From Flavobacterium sp. I-STPP5a (GTDB lineage Bacteria; Bacteroidota; Bacteroidia; Flavobacteriales; Flavobacteriaceae), in NCBI RefSeq assembly GCF_009764685.1, contig NZ_VHLM01000023.1, positions 33,944 to 97,943 of the forward strand: DNA of 64,000 bases. Reading direction: 5' to 3'. Shown piece after piece: positions 54,270 through 63,041 of the stretch. The position numbers and the translations under genes were made by a program. Under the pieces are notes generated by a model that did not search any database, was not told the origin of the DNA, and saw only the letters and a program-made list of their open reading frames with translations. Position 1 is the stretch's first letter. Each line of letters starts with the position of its first letter.

Positions 54270-55403
54270 TTACTTGTATTTGTTTATTGCTTTTTGATAT
54301 AAGGCTTCGTACAACGGTAAAATATTTTTAATATCAAACTGCTTGGCTACCTCAAAGGCATTTTCTTTAAACAATTCTAACGTTTTTTCGTCCTTCAATA
54401 TTTTCAAAGCATTTAAAGCCATTTCATCTGTGTTTCCCACATCACTTAAATACCCCGAAACTCCATCAAAATTAACCTCGGCTAATCCACCAGAATTACT
54501 CGAAATAACAGGTACCTTGCATGCCATTGCTTCAAGTGCAGCAAGTCCAAAACTTTCCGTTTGTGAAGGCAACAAAAACAAATCTGTAAGACATAAAATC
54601 TTATCAATTTCATTACTATTACCAAAAAATATCACCTTGTCTTGAATTCCTAATTCTTGACATAAAAGCTCCGCTTTTTCTTTTTCAGGACCATCACCCA
54701 CCATCATAAGTTTTGCTGGAATCTCTTTTTGAATGTTATAAAAAACTTTAATCACATCAGGAATTCGTTTTACTTTTCTAAAATTACTAATATGGGTGAT
54801 TATTTTTTCGTTTTCTTTTGCCATTACTGATCTTTGACATGGAATGGCAGTATCCATTTTGTTTTTATCTAATTCTATAAAATTAGGAATAACCACAATC
54901 TCATTTTTAATATTAAATAATTTTAAAGTGTCATCCTTTAAACTATGAGAAACTGAGGTCACAAAATCAGATTTATTGATACTAAAAGTTACAGCAGGTT
55001 TATAAAAAGGATGATTACCTACAAGAGTTATATCAGTTCCATGCAGTGTAGTTACCATCGGAATATTAATTCCCTCATCCTTGAGCATTTGTTTTGCCAT
55101 ATAACCTGCATAAGCATGCGGAATAGCGTAATGTACATGCAACAGCTCTATTTGATGCAGTTTCACCATATCGACCAGTTTACTGGATAGCGCCAATTCA
55201 TAAGGCTGATAGTGAAATAAGGCATATTCAGGCACATTAACCTCATGGTAATATACATTTGGACTTAGTAATGCTAGGCGCACTGGTTGTCTATAGGTAA
55301 TAAAATGAATTTCGTGACCACGTCTCGCTAGTTCAAGACCAAGTTCTGTGGCAACTACGCCACTACCTCCAAAGGTAGGATAACAAACAATTGCAATTTT
55401 CAT
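54270..55403 (-). CDS. bshA: N-acetyl-alpha-D-glucosaminyl L-malate synthase BshA
   Basis: GT4-family glycosyltransferase that joins UDP-GlcNAc and L-malate in the first step of bacillithiol synthesis; cytosolic. It has 377 residues. It starts MKIAIVCYPTFGGSGVVATE, a BshA hallmark, with VHYAIPHAYAGYMAKQ and TTLHGTDITLVG in the acceptor domain and LLPSQTESFGLAALEAMACK in the nucleotide-sugar domain. bshB and bshC are not in the window. The promoter region has a near-match TACTTTCG at 55432-55439. Confidence 0.95.
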   Translation of the reverse strand: MKIAIVCYPTFGGSGVVATELGLELARRGHEIHFITYRQPVRLALLSPNVYYHEVNVPEYALFHYQPYELALSSKLVDMVKLHQIELLHVHYAIPHAYAGYMAKQMLKDEGINIPMVTTLHGTDITLVGNHPFYKPAVTFSINKSDFVTSVSHSLKDDTLKLFNIKNEIVVIPNFIELDKNKMDTAIPCQRSVMAKENEKIITHISNFRKVKRIPDVIKVFYNIQKEIPAKLMMVGDGPEKEKAELLCQELGIQDKVIFFGNSNEIDKILCLTDLFLLPSQTESFGLAALEAMACKVPVISSNSGGLAEVNFDGVSGYLSDVGNTDEMALNALKILKDEKTLELFKENAFEVAKQFDIKNILPLYEALYQKAINKYK

Positions 55404-55580
55404 GAAGACTATTTAATACTACGAAAGTAAGTAAATTTGAATTGAGTTTGCTGAAATTAATGTTAATTACCATTCATTAGAGTAACTTAAACGAAAAAAA
55501 AAAGAGAAGAAGTTTAAAAAAATGAAAAACGAAATGTTCGCCAAAAAAAATTAAATAAGATTTATGAATTAAAGGTCTCT

Positions 55581-56204
55581 TTATTTTACACCTTCTATTT
55601 TTTTATACTTTTTCTTATTCAACCATTTATTAATCTTAAAAGTAGCAAAAGCAGATCCAGCACCAATAAGCGCACCTACCGCCACATCACTAGGATAATG
55701 AACTCCTAAATGCATTCTAGAATAACCTACACTACTTGCCCATAAAAAAGAAGGCACAATCACATACCATTCAGGATACGCCATACTTAACGAAGTTGCA
55801 GTAGAAAAAGCAATAGAGGTATGTCCTGAAGGAAAAGATTTTCCTGTTGATGATACAACAGGATCAATATCAGAATAAGTATCAAAAGGGCGGGCTCTAT
55901 TAGCGGCTACTTTGAGCGCTTTTGTAATAAAAGCATTGACAAGAAATGTTTCGCCGATAAAAATAGCTTTATGTTTTAGTGTACTATCTTTCTTTATTAA
56001 CCCAATAGAATAGATCAATACTGGAGTTGCAATACTGACTGGTAAGGCACTATTTGTAATATTGTTAAATTGAGAATCAAAACTTTGATTGCGTTCAACG
56101 TGTATAGCTCTTAAAACTTTTATATCAAGATTTTGAGAAAATAAGTTACTAAAACCCATCAAAAAAAAGAAACAATATAGAATTTCAGTTCTTACTTTCC
56201 GCAT
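55581..56204 (-). CDS. PAP2-family phosphatase
   Basis: A 207-residue lipid-phosphatase-like protein. Signal peptide or first helix about 1-23 (GFSNLFSQ). The three catalytic motifs are present: KVAANRARP, PSGHTS and SRMHLGVHYPSD. About four further hydrophobic segments. Likely dephosphorylates undecaprenyl pyrophosphate or another lipid phosphate on the periplasmic side; the substrate is unproven. It ends the minus-strand series that starts with the amidases. Confidence 0.9.
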   Translation of the reverse strand: MRKVRTEILYCFFFLMGFSNLFSQNLDIKVLRAIHVERNQSFDSQFNNITNSALPVSIATPVLIYSIGLIKKDSTLKHKAIFIGETFLVNAFITKALKVAANRARPFDTYSDIDPVVSSTGKSFPSGHTSIAFSTATSLSMAYPEWYVIVPSFLWASSVGYSRMHLGVHYPSDVAVGALIGAGSAFATFKINKWLNKKKYKKIEGVK

Positions 56205-56260
56205 TCAAAATTTTTTAATATTTATTTCTAAAAACTATAATTCAGTAAAATATTCCTTTC

Positions 56261-56743
56261 TTAAAAAAAACGACTGTGCCAACTATCTAAGGCAGGAACT
56301 TCCCAAGATTCATTAAACTCTTCAATAGTGTTTACCAGGTTATTAAACACTACTGTATTTTCAGTTACCGCTTTATCTTTGACCATTTTTTTAAAATCAA
56401 TTAGCGTTTTATGAGCAATGTGGTCTCCTAACTTAAAAGTCACATTCATTTTATCTAATAAATCAACCGTATATTTTTGTTCTAATGATTGTATAAACTC
56501 TACAGAAGCATCTATAGAACAACCCGTAGCTGCTTGTACTTCTTGATTTACAGCAATAATTACAAACCTATTATACTTTAAGAGATACGAAGATTCTAAA
56601 CTCGTTCCATGGGCTGCCCATTGCTCTAAGAAAGACTGTAATAAAGTTTCTATTTCAGCAAATTCAATATCAGAGAATTTTCTATTAGATTGATAAATCC
56701 AAATTCTAGAATCTTCGGGTAAATTTTCAAAAGGAACGTACAT
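56261..56743 (-). CDS. conserved Flavobacterial protein of unknown function
   Basis: A 160-residue soluble protein. Homologues are often labelled ABC transporter ATPase, but I see no Walker A, Walker B or LSGGQ motif, so that label looks wrong. It starts MYVPFENLPEDSRIWIYQSN, with VNQEVQAATGCSIDASVEF in the middle and SWEVPALDSWHSRFF at the end. There is no signal peptide or membrane segment. It is 35 nt downstream of the next gene and probably in the same operon. Confidence 0.75.
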   Translation of the reverse strand: MYVPFENLPEDSRIWIYQSNRKFSDIEFAEIETLLQSFLEQWAAHGTSLESSYLLKYNRFVIIAVNQEVQAATGCSIDASVEFIQSLEQKYTVDLLDKMNVTFKLGDHIAHKTLIDFKKMVKDKAVTENTVVFNNLVNTIEEFNESWEVPALDSWHSRFF

Positions 56744-56778
56744 ATTTTTTTTGTTTGTAAAATTGAGAGCATTAAAAA

Positions 56779-57405
56779 CTATTTACGTTGTAAATCAGTA
56801 ATAATTTTAAAATACTTGAATTCATTTGTTGCTACATCAAAAAGTTCAATTTCAGTGTAACTCACTTTAACAGAATCTTTAGCTTTAAGTTCATTGTTAG
56901 TCAGCATTGACGCCGTTTCAAAGTAATCTAATAACAAAAAACTATAAACTCTACCGTTTTTATCTTTAAGTTGTAAAGAAATAAATTGATCTTTCTTAAT
57001 AGCGGTAATTTGACCTTCAATAAACACATCAGCTGGTCCATCAGCGACAATTTCATCTTCACTTTCATCACCATTATCTTTCTGAGTAGATTTTCCTAAC
57101 TCTAAAATAATTTCTGGGCAGTTGACTAGCATTTTAAGCGCTACTTTCTCGCCCATTTTTCGCATTCCATCTTTGTCATCAAACTGAATCTTATCCTCTT
57201 CCTTGAATTCATTTATGTGACTGGTATAACTTTGAATCATACACAACCCTACTTGAGTTTGCAACTCTTTCTTGTCTATTTTTTTATAATCTAATTTTTT
57301 AGATCCTAAGCAAGCGCAGGTTTCTTTGCCAATAACGTCATACATGTCTTGAGAATAAGCATTTGCACTAAGAATTGAAAGAAGTGCTATGATTACTTTT
57401 CTCAT
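56779..57405 (-). CDS. exported protein of unknown function
   Basis: A 208-residue protein with a signal peptide (about 1-18, MRKVIIALLSILSANAYS). Four cysteines (CACLG, GLCMIQ, NCPE) sit in the first half, which is helical. The second half (about 125-208) looks like an OB-type beta barrel (VFIEGQITAIKKDQFISLQL). I do not recognise a family with confidence. It is only 2 nt from the Fe-S gene upstream and is clearly co-transcribed with it. Confidence 0.7.
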   Translation of the reverse strand: MRKVIIALLSILSANAYSQDMYDVIGKETCACLGSKKLDYKKIDKKELQTQVGLCMIQSYTSHINEFKEEDKIQFDDKDGMRKMGEKVALKMLVNCPEIILELGKSTQKDNGDESEDEIVADGPADVFIEGQITAIKKDQFISLQLKDKNGRVYSFLLLDYFETASMLTNNELKAKDSVKVSYTEIELFDVATNEFKYFKIITDLQRK

Positions 57406-57407
57406 TT

Positions 57408-58199
57408 TTAAAGATCTTGTGCGTTGGCAATAAGCTCAGCTATATCCATTACTTTAACATCACTTTCTCTTTCTTTATTTTTAATACCATCAGTCATCAT
57501 GGTATTGCAAAATGGACAACCCGCAGCAATAATATCAGGAGTAGTTTCAAGAGCGTCTTCGGTTCTTTCTATATTGATTTCCTTATCTCCGTTTTCAGCA
57601 TCTTTGAACATTTGTGCTCCACCAGCACCACAGCAAAGTCCATTAGCTTTTGATCGCTTCATTTCAACAAGAGCGGCATCAAGTTTTGCGATCAAATCTC
57701 TAGGAGCTTCATAAACGTTATTGGCTCTACCCAAATAACAAGGATCGTGAAAAGTAATACGCTTTCCTTTAAATTGACCACCTTCAATAGTAAGCCTACC
57801 ATCGTCAAGTAGAGATTTTAAAAATTCTGTATGATGTATCACTTCATATTGCCCTCCTAGTTCTGGATACTCATTTTTGAGAGTATTAAAACAATGCGGA
57901 CATGCAGTAACTATTTTTTTTGCTTCATACGCATTCAAAACTTCAATGTTCATCATGGCTTGCATTTGAAACAAAAACTCGTTTCCAGCTCTTTTAGCCG
58001 GATCTCCAGTACAACTCTCTTCGGTTCCTAAAACAGCAAAAGAAACATTGGATCTATTTAAAATTCGAACAAAAGCTTTAGTGATTTTTTTTGCTCTATC
58101 GTCAAAACTTCCTGCACAGCCCACCCAAAATAAAACTTCTGGCTGTTTTCCTTGAGCTAACATTTCGGCCATAGTTGGCACTATTAAATTTTCTGACAT
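57408..58199 (-). CDS. CCG-domain (HdrB-like) iron-sulfur protein
   Basis: A 263-residue cytosolic protein of the cysteine-rich CCG family, as in heterodisulfide reductase B, GlpC and LutA. Two CCG repeats: CAGSFDDRAKK, then CPHCFNTLKNEYP; and HDPCYLGRAN, CCGAGGAQMF and CPFCNTMMTDG. These ligate a noncubane or [4Fe-4S] cluster. Together with the membrane Fe-S protein encoded 78 nt upstream it would make a two-subunit oxidoreductase that moves electrons between the quinone pool and an unknown substrate. No dedicated catalytic dehydrogenase is next to it. Confidence 0.88.
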   Translation of the reverse strand: MSENLIVPTMAEMLAQGKQPEVLFWVGCAGSFDDRAKKITKAFVRILNRSNVSFAVLGTEESCTGDPAKRAGNEFLFQMQAMMNIEVLNAYEAKKIVTACPHCFNTLKNEYPELGGQYEVIHHTEFLKSLLDDGRLTIEGGQFKGKRITFHDPCYLGRANNVYEAPRDLIAKLDAALVEMKRSKANGLCCGAGGAQMFKDAENGDKEINIERTEDALETTPDIIAAGCPFCNTMMTDGIKNKERESDVKVMDIAELIANAQDL

Positions 58200-58277
58200 A
58201 CTATTTTATTAATTCGGTTAGGTGATAATTTATGTTTGTATTATTAAAAATACAACGATGAATACTGTATTGACAGG

Positions 58278-59609
58278 TTATTCATTTTTCCAATTTAATC
58301 TATCTTGTTGATTGTATTGCCATGGTGCACCGTTATTTTCAATATTTGTCATCATAGCATTTAATGGCATTGGTGCGGCACTCTGTTCCATTACTAAATA
58401 ACGTCTCATATCCATAATTATAGATAATGGACTAATATTTACCGGGCACTCTTCAACACAAGCGTTGCAAGATGTACAAGCCCATAATTCCTCGGCTGTA
58501 ATATAATCATTTAACAATGACTTATTGTCTGGCACAAAAACACCTTTGTTTGCATCTATATTTTTACCTACTTCCTCAAGACGATCTCTTGTATCCATCA
58601 TGATTTTTCTTGGAGATAATTTTTTTCCGGTAGTATTTGCAGGACATGAAGAAGTACATCTGCCGCATTCTGTACAAGTGTAAGCATTCAACAACTGAAC
58701 CCAGTTTAAATCTTGCACATCGCTAGCGCCGAATTTACTTGGAACAGCGTTTGGATCAACAGGAGCTGCAGCAAAAGGATCAGCATTTGGATCCATCATT
58801 AATTTCACTTCATTGGTAACCGACTGTAAATTATCAAATTTCCCTTGTTCATTCAAGTTTGCAAAATACGTATTTGGGAAAGCCAATAAAATATGAAGGT
58901 GCTTTGAAAAATAAAGATAATTCATAAAAATTAAAATCCCTACAATATGAACCCACCAGAATCCTTCAGACAATAACATCACCAATTCATTTGAAAGTCC
59001 ATTAAAAACAGGCTCAATAAACTGACTTACTGGAAAAGATCCTGCTTTTATAAAATGTCCATAACCTCCTGGTACATTTTGTAAATGTAAATCAGAAGCA
59101 TTCATTAATAGAAATAATGTCATTAAAACCACTTCAAAATACAAAATGTAATTCGCATCACTTTTAGGCCAGCCTTTTAAATCTGAACTTACAAATCGCT
59201 TTAATTTAATAATGTTTCTTCGGCTCCAAAAAGCAAATACAGCCACTAAAACTAAGACAGCCAGTATCTCAAATGAAGCAATTAATACATTATAAGTAGT
59301 TCCTAAAAAAGCAAAAACTCTGTGCGTGCCAAAAAGCCCATCGATAATAATTTCTAACAACTCAATATTGATAATTACGAAACCAATATAGACTATAATG
59401 TGTAAAATCCCTGCAATTGGTCTCTTGACCATTTTTGATTGTCCTAGTGCAATCATGGCCATATTTGTCCATCTTGCTTTTGGATTATCGGTGCGGTCAA
59501 CAGCTGTACCCAAATTGATATTTCTTCTTATTTTTTTGATACTTACAAAAAAATATCCAAAACCTATTGCCAGTATTATGGCAAATAAAATATTGTCTAA
59601 GTAGCTCAT
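58278..59609 (-). CDS. membrane-bound ferredoxin-type electron-transfer protein
   Basis: A 443-residue protein with about five helices in residues 5-240, resembling the heme-b membrane part of nitrate-reductase gamma/HdrE proteins, followed by a C-terminal domain with two [4Fe-4S] motifs: CTECGRCTSSCPANTTGKKL (near 310) and CTSCNACVEECPVN (near 380). The order matches (Fe-S)-binding DUF3483/HdrC-like proteins. It pairs with the CCG protein downstream. Electrons may pass from the quinone pool to the CCG subunit. The substrate is unknown. Confidence 0.86.
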   Translation of the reverse strand: MSYLDNILFAIILAIGFGYFFVSIKKIRRNINLGTAVDRTDNPKARWTNMAMIALGQSKMVKRPIAGILHIIVYIGFVIINIELLEIIIDGLFGTHRVFAFLGTTYNVLIASFEILAVLVLVAVFAFWSRRNIIKLKRFVSSDLKGWPKSDANYILYFEVVLMTLFLLMNASDLHLQNVPGGYGHFIKAGSFPVSQFIEPVFNGLSNELVMLLSEGFWWVHIVGILIFMNYLYFSKHLHILLAFPNTYFANLNEQGKFDNLQSVTNEVKLMMDPNADPFAAAPVDPNAVPSKFGASDVQDLNWVQLLNAYTCTECGRCTSSCPANTTGKKLSPRKIMMDTRDRLEEVGKNIDANKGVFVPDNKSLLNDYITAEELWACTSCNACVEECPVNISPLSIIMDMRRYLVMEQSAAPMPLNAMMTNIENNGAPWQYNQQDRLNWKNE

Positions 59610-59622
59610 TTTAATGTGTTTT

Positions 59623-60582
59623 TTACTTTATTTTAATAGAATCGTTTTGTGGTACTACATAAGGTTTATTTTTCTTTCCAAACACTGAAATATTTACATA
59701 TCTAGTAGGATACAACCTAATATCTTGGAGAAGCAATTCTAACTCTTTAGTAGATGTTTTAATATTTTGATAAAAAGATTCATCCTTTAATAATTTACCA
59801 ATAGTACCTTTTCCAGATTCTAGGTTACGCATAATTCCATCAACACGTCCTAGCGTCGCATTAAGATTTTTAACAGTTTTACCTAAGTCAGCTTTATTTA
59901 AAGAATCTGAAATTTTTGAAAAATTTCCTGAAACTTTATTTAAGTTAGTGACAACTCCATTTATTTGTGTTTTGTTTGTAGCCAATAAATCATTCACATT
60001 AGTGGAAAGTTTATGGAATTCAGATACAGTTTTGCTCAGTTCTGCAAGGGTTAATTTGATATCAGCTTGACCTTTTTGATCTAAAACATTATTTAATCCA
60101 GAAATTAATTTATCCGTATTGCCTAATAATTTTTCTAATTTTTCTTGCAGTGGCGCTAATTGATCCCCAACTTTATCGGTTAAACCAAGCTTAATGCCAC
60201 TTTGTAAAAACTGACCTTCAACAGCTAATTCATTATCATTAAAATTTGGCACAATTGCAATTTGCTTTCCACCTATAAGACCTGGCTCGTAAATAGATGC
60301 AACACTTGTTTTAGATATTGGAAAATCAGTTTTTAATTGCATTTCAACTAGCAAAAAACCTGTTTTTTCATTAATTTTAATGCTATTAACTTTACCTATA
60401 ACCAAACCGTTAAGGGTGACTGGTGCTGATGACGCAAGTCCTTCTACACTTTTATATTCTACAAAAAAAGTCTTATAGTCCGTAAATAAGTCTCTCCCTT
60501 TTAAAAAACTGTACCCCCAAATAAATAATAATATGGATGCAATTACTAAAATTGCAGTTTTAATTTCTCGTGATATTTTCAA
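59623..60582 (-). CDS. MCE/MlaD-family substrate-binding protein
   Basis: An MCE-domain protein of 319 residues that probably binds lipid for an Mla-type transport system. One N-terminal anchor helix (about 9-27) and the MCE domain (about 35-115: YKSVEGLASSAPVTLNGL and IYEPGLIGGKQI). A long helical region follows (about 130-270) with regularly spaced Leu/Asn repeats. The start codon is TTG at 60582: an in-frame stop lies two codons upstream and there is no Met until residue 81. MlaE and MlaF are not in the window. It is 44 nt after the first amidase gene. Confidence 0.9.
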   Translation of the reverse strand: MKISREIKTAILVIASILLFIWGYSFLKGRDLFTDYKTFFVEYKSVEGLASSAPVTLNGLVIGKVNSIKINEKTGFLLVEMQLKTDFPISKTSVASIYEPGLIGGKQIAIVPNFNDNELAVEGQFLQSGIKLGLTDKVGDQLAPLQEKLEKLLGNTDKLISGLNNVLDQKGQADIKLTLAELSKTVSEFHKLSTNVNDLLATNKTQINGVVTNLNKVSGNFSKISDSLNKADLGKTVKNLNATLGRVDGIMRNLESGKGTIGKLLKDESFYQNIKTSTKELELLLQDIRLYPTRYVNISVFGKKNKPYVVPQNDSIKIK

Positions 60583-60626
60583 AATTCAAGTATTTTTGAC
60601 AAATTTAATATAAAATATTTGACTTG

Positions 60627-61781
60627 TTATAATAATTTAAGCGCTTCTTTTACACTAATCTTTTTTCCGTTCTGAAATGCTATTATATAAGCAGTTGTAT
60701 ATCCTTTTGATTGTGCCTTTTTTAAATTTCCTGTTGCAGTAGCATAAGAATTTGATTCCCCATAGAAATAAGTAAATAAATTTTGCGCACTAGATTGAAC
60801 TGAAACATCTTTTAAACCTTTGAAATTATGAGGCTTTAATTCTAACTTTTTACTACCTACTGCAAATTGTATTTTAAAAACAACATTCGTCTTAGATTTT
60901 TTCGAATTTTTATCTGACAAAGCCTCTTTAACCGTTGAATTTTTATCTTTGGCAATGGATTTCTTTTTTGAAATATCTTTCAAATCACGATTGTCATTTG
61001 AAGAACTTGTATCAAAATATTCCTTTTTATAGGCTATAATAGCCGATGCGATTGCTTTAGCCATGTTTTTTTGCCCTTCCGCAGAGTTGAGATACAACCC
61101 CTCACTTTTATTACTTAAAAAACCCAGTTCAATTAAAACACTAGGCATATATGCTGCATCCAATACCCACAATGGGGTTTGTTTGATACCTCTAGATTTA
61201 CGATTGAGTTTGTTTTTAAAATTACTTTCTATTTTTGATGCCAATTGAATACTCCGGTCTAGGTAATCTTCTTGCATAATTTTCAAACCTATTAATGTCT
61301 CTGGATTCTTTGGATCAAAACCTTTATAACTTCTTCTATAACCCTTTTCTAAAAGTATAACTGAATTTTCTTGTTTTGCAATTTCTAAATTTTCTTTGCT
61401 GCGGGTTATACCCATAACAAATGTTTCTGTACCATATGGCGCGGAATCTTTTACTGAATTACAATGAATGGAAATAAACAAATCCGCATGCAGACAATTG
61501 GCCTTGTGTGGTCGGTCTCTGAGTTCAATAAAAACATCCGATTTGCGGGTATGCACTACCTTTATATCCCTATCGTCATTCAATTGCTTTTCGAGTTGCA
61601 TAGTCGTCTTTAGTGCAATTTCTTTTTCTATAAAGCCATGATGGGAATTCCCAGGATCCTTACCTCCATGACCAGCATCAAGGATAATAATAAATTTACC
61701 TTTAGATTGAGAGAAAACAGCTAAGCTTGCCATTAGAAAAAAAAAGACACATTTTGTTTTTATTTTTAAAACACTATGCAA
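60627..61781 (-). CDS. N-acetylmuramoyl-L-alanine amidase (AmiC-like), paralogue 1
   Basis: Zinc amidase that cuts the bond between MurNAc and L-Ala in peptidoglycan. It has 384 residues. Signal peptide about 1-24; the start codon appears to be TTG at 61781, because the first ATG would leave too short a signal. Amidase_3 domain (about 29-235): ILDAGHGGKDPG (Zn His), FIEKEIAL (Zn Glu), FISIHCNSVKD (Zn His), and the catalytic VLIELGFLSN. The C-terminal 75 residues form a SPOR-like domain (FKIQFAVGSKKL to ISVKEALKLL) after a Lys/Ser-rich linker. It is a tandem paralogue of the next gene and shares its layout. Confidence 0.93.
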   Translation of the reverse strand: MHSVLKIKTKCVFFFLMASLAVFSQSKGKFIIILDAGHGGKDPGNSHHGFIEKEIALKTTMQLEKQLNDDRDIKVVHTRKSDVFIELRDRPHKANCLHADLFISIHCNSVKDSAPYGTETFVMGITRSKENLEIAKQENSVILLEKGYRRSYKGFDPKNPETLIGLKIMQEDYLDRSIQLASKIESNFKNKLNRKSRGIKQTPLWVLDAAYMPSVLIELGFLSNKSEGLYLNSAEGQKNMAKAIASAIIAYKKEYFDTSSSNDNRDLKDISKKKSIAKDKNSTVKEALSDKNSKKSKTNVVFKIQFAVGSKKLELKPHNFKGLKDVSVQSSAQNLFTYFYGESNSYATATGNLKKAQSKGYTTAYIIAFQNGKKISVKEALKLL

Positions 61782-61824
61782 AATATAAAAGATTTAAAAT
61801 CATTAGCTTCCTTTTTTGGAGAAT

Positions 61825-62994
61825 TTATTTAAGAGCATCTAGAACACTTACTTTTTCACCATTTTTGTAAGCAATTAAAAACGCAGAACTAAAACCTTTA
61901 TCTTTTGCTACTTTTAGATCTTTTTTGGCTATTTCATAGTCTGTTGTATTTCCATATAAATACTTATAATATTTATTTTCGGTAATTACAGAAATGGCCT
62001 CTAGACCTTTAAACGTTTTTGAACTTGGATCTAAGTTGGTCAAACTAGCCATCAATTGTACTTTAAAAACCGGTAAGACACTACCATTAATCCCAGGCAA
62101 AACTTCAACTACATTAACTTCTGATTGTAAAACAGAAGTAGTTGGCGTTTCGATAATTTCATTAAGGGGCTTTTCTATTTTGTCTTGGGGTAATACTTCT
62201 TGTATGTTTTCAATTTCATTAGTCCCATAATATTCCGCTTTATAGCTAATAATTGCATCCGAAATAGCTTTTGCAATCTGGTTTTGTCCCTCTTCAGAGT
62301 TTAAAATATTACCTTCAATAGTGTTTGAAATAAATCCCATTTCAATTAAAACACGAGGCATATAAGCTTTATGTAAAACCATAAATGGAGCCTGTTTCAC
62401 CCCTTCACCACGTATTTTTTTTCCTAAATTTTCAAACGCATCCTCCACTTTACTGGCAAGTGAAATACTGTTATCTAAATATTCTTCTTGCATTAAAGTC
62501 ATACCAATCATCGTCTCAGGAGAGTTAGGATCAAAACCTTCATATTTTTGTTTATAATCCTTTTCTAGAGTTATTACAGAGTTCTCTTTCTTTGCCGCCT
62601 CTAAGTTTGATGACACTTTACTCAAACCCATCACATAGGTTTCAGTTCCGTCAGCTAGGGTATTTTTATTTGCGTTACAATGTATGGAAACAAAAATATT
62701 TGCATTAAATCTATTTGCGATATTGGCTCTTTCAATCAAATCAATAAAAACATCTGTTTTTCGCGTATAATTGACTTCCATATACGGAGTTGATTCTAAA
62801 ATTTTACCTACTTTTAGTACAACAGCTAATGCAATATTTTTTTCGATCCTACCCTCATAAACTGCACCAAAATCATGTGCACCATGACCGGCATCTAGCG
62901 TTACCTTAAAGTTACTTGATTGACTAAAACCCAATAAGGAATTCATCAATAAAATAAAAGATACCATTAATTTATTATTACTTGAAAAAGACAT
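61825..62994 (-). CDS. N-acetylmuramoyl-L-alanine amidase (AmiC-like), paralogue 2
   Basis: The second tandem amidase, 389 residues from a clear ATG. Signal peptide about 1-24 (LMNSLLGFS). The amidase_3 domain has LDAGHGAHDFGAVYEGR, RIEKNIAL, FVSIHCNANK and VLIEMGFISN, so it should be active. The C-terminal domain (KVQLMASLTNLDPSSKT to GEKVSVLDALK) matches that of paralogue 1. The insert after DAGHG differs (AVYEGR instead of NSHHGF), suggesting different substrate or activator handling. It heads the operon, and IS copy B ends 47 nt upstream of its ATG (gap 62995-63041). Confidence 0.94.
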   Translation of the reverse strand: MSFSSNNKLMVSFILLMNSLLGFSQSSNFKVTLDAGHGAHDFGAVYEGRIEKNIALAVVLKVGKILESTPYMEVNYTRKTDVFIDLIERANIANRFNANIFVSIHCNANKNTLADGTETYVMGLSKVSSNLEAAKKENSVITLEKDYKQKYEGFDPNSPETMIGMTLMQEEYLDNSISLASKVEDAFENLGKKIRGEGVKQAPFMVLHKAYMPRVLIEMGFISNTIEGNILNSEEGQNQIAKAISDAIISYKAEYYGTNEIENIQEVLPQDKIEKPLNEIIETPTTSVLQSEVNVVEVLPGINGSVLPVFKVQLMASLTNLDPSSKTFKGLEAISVITENKYYKYLYGNTTDYEIAKKDLKVAKDKGFSSAFLIAYKNGEKVSVLDALK

Positions 62995-63041
62995 GTTGTG
63001 ATACGTTAATTTAATTAAAAGACTACAGTTATAAAATTATC

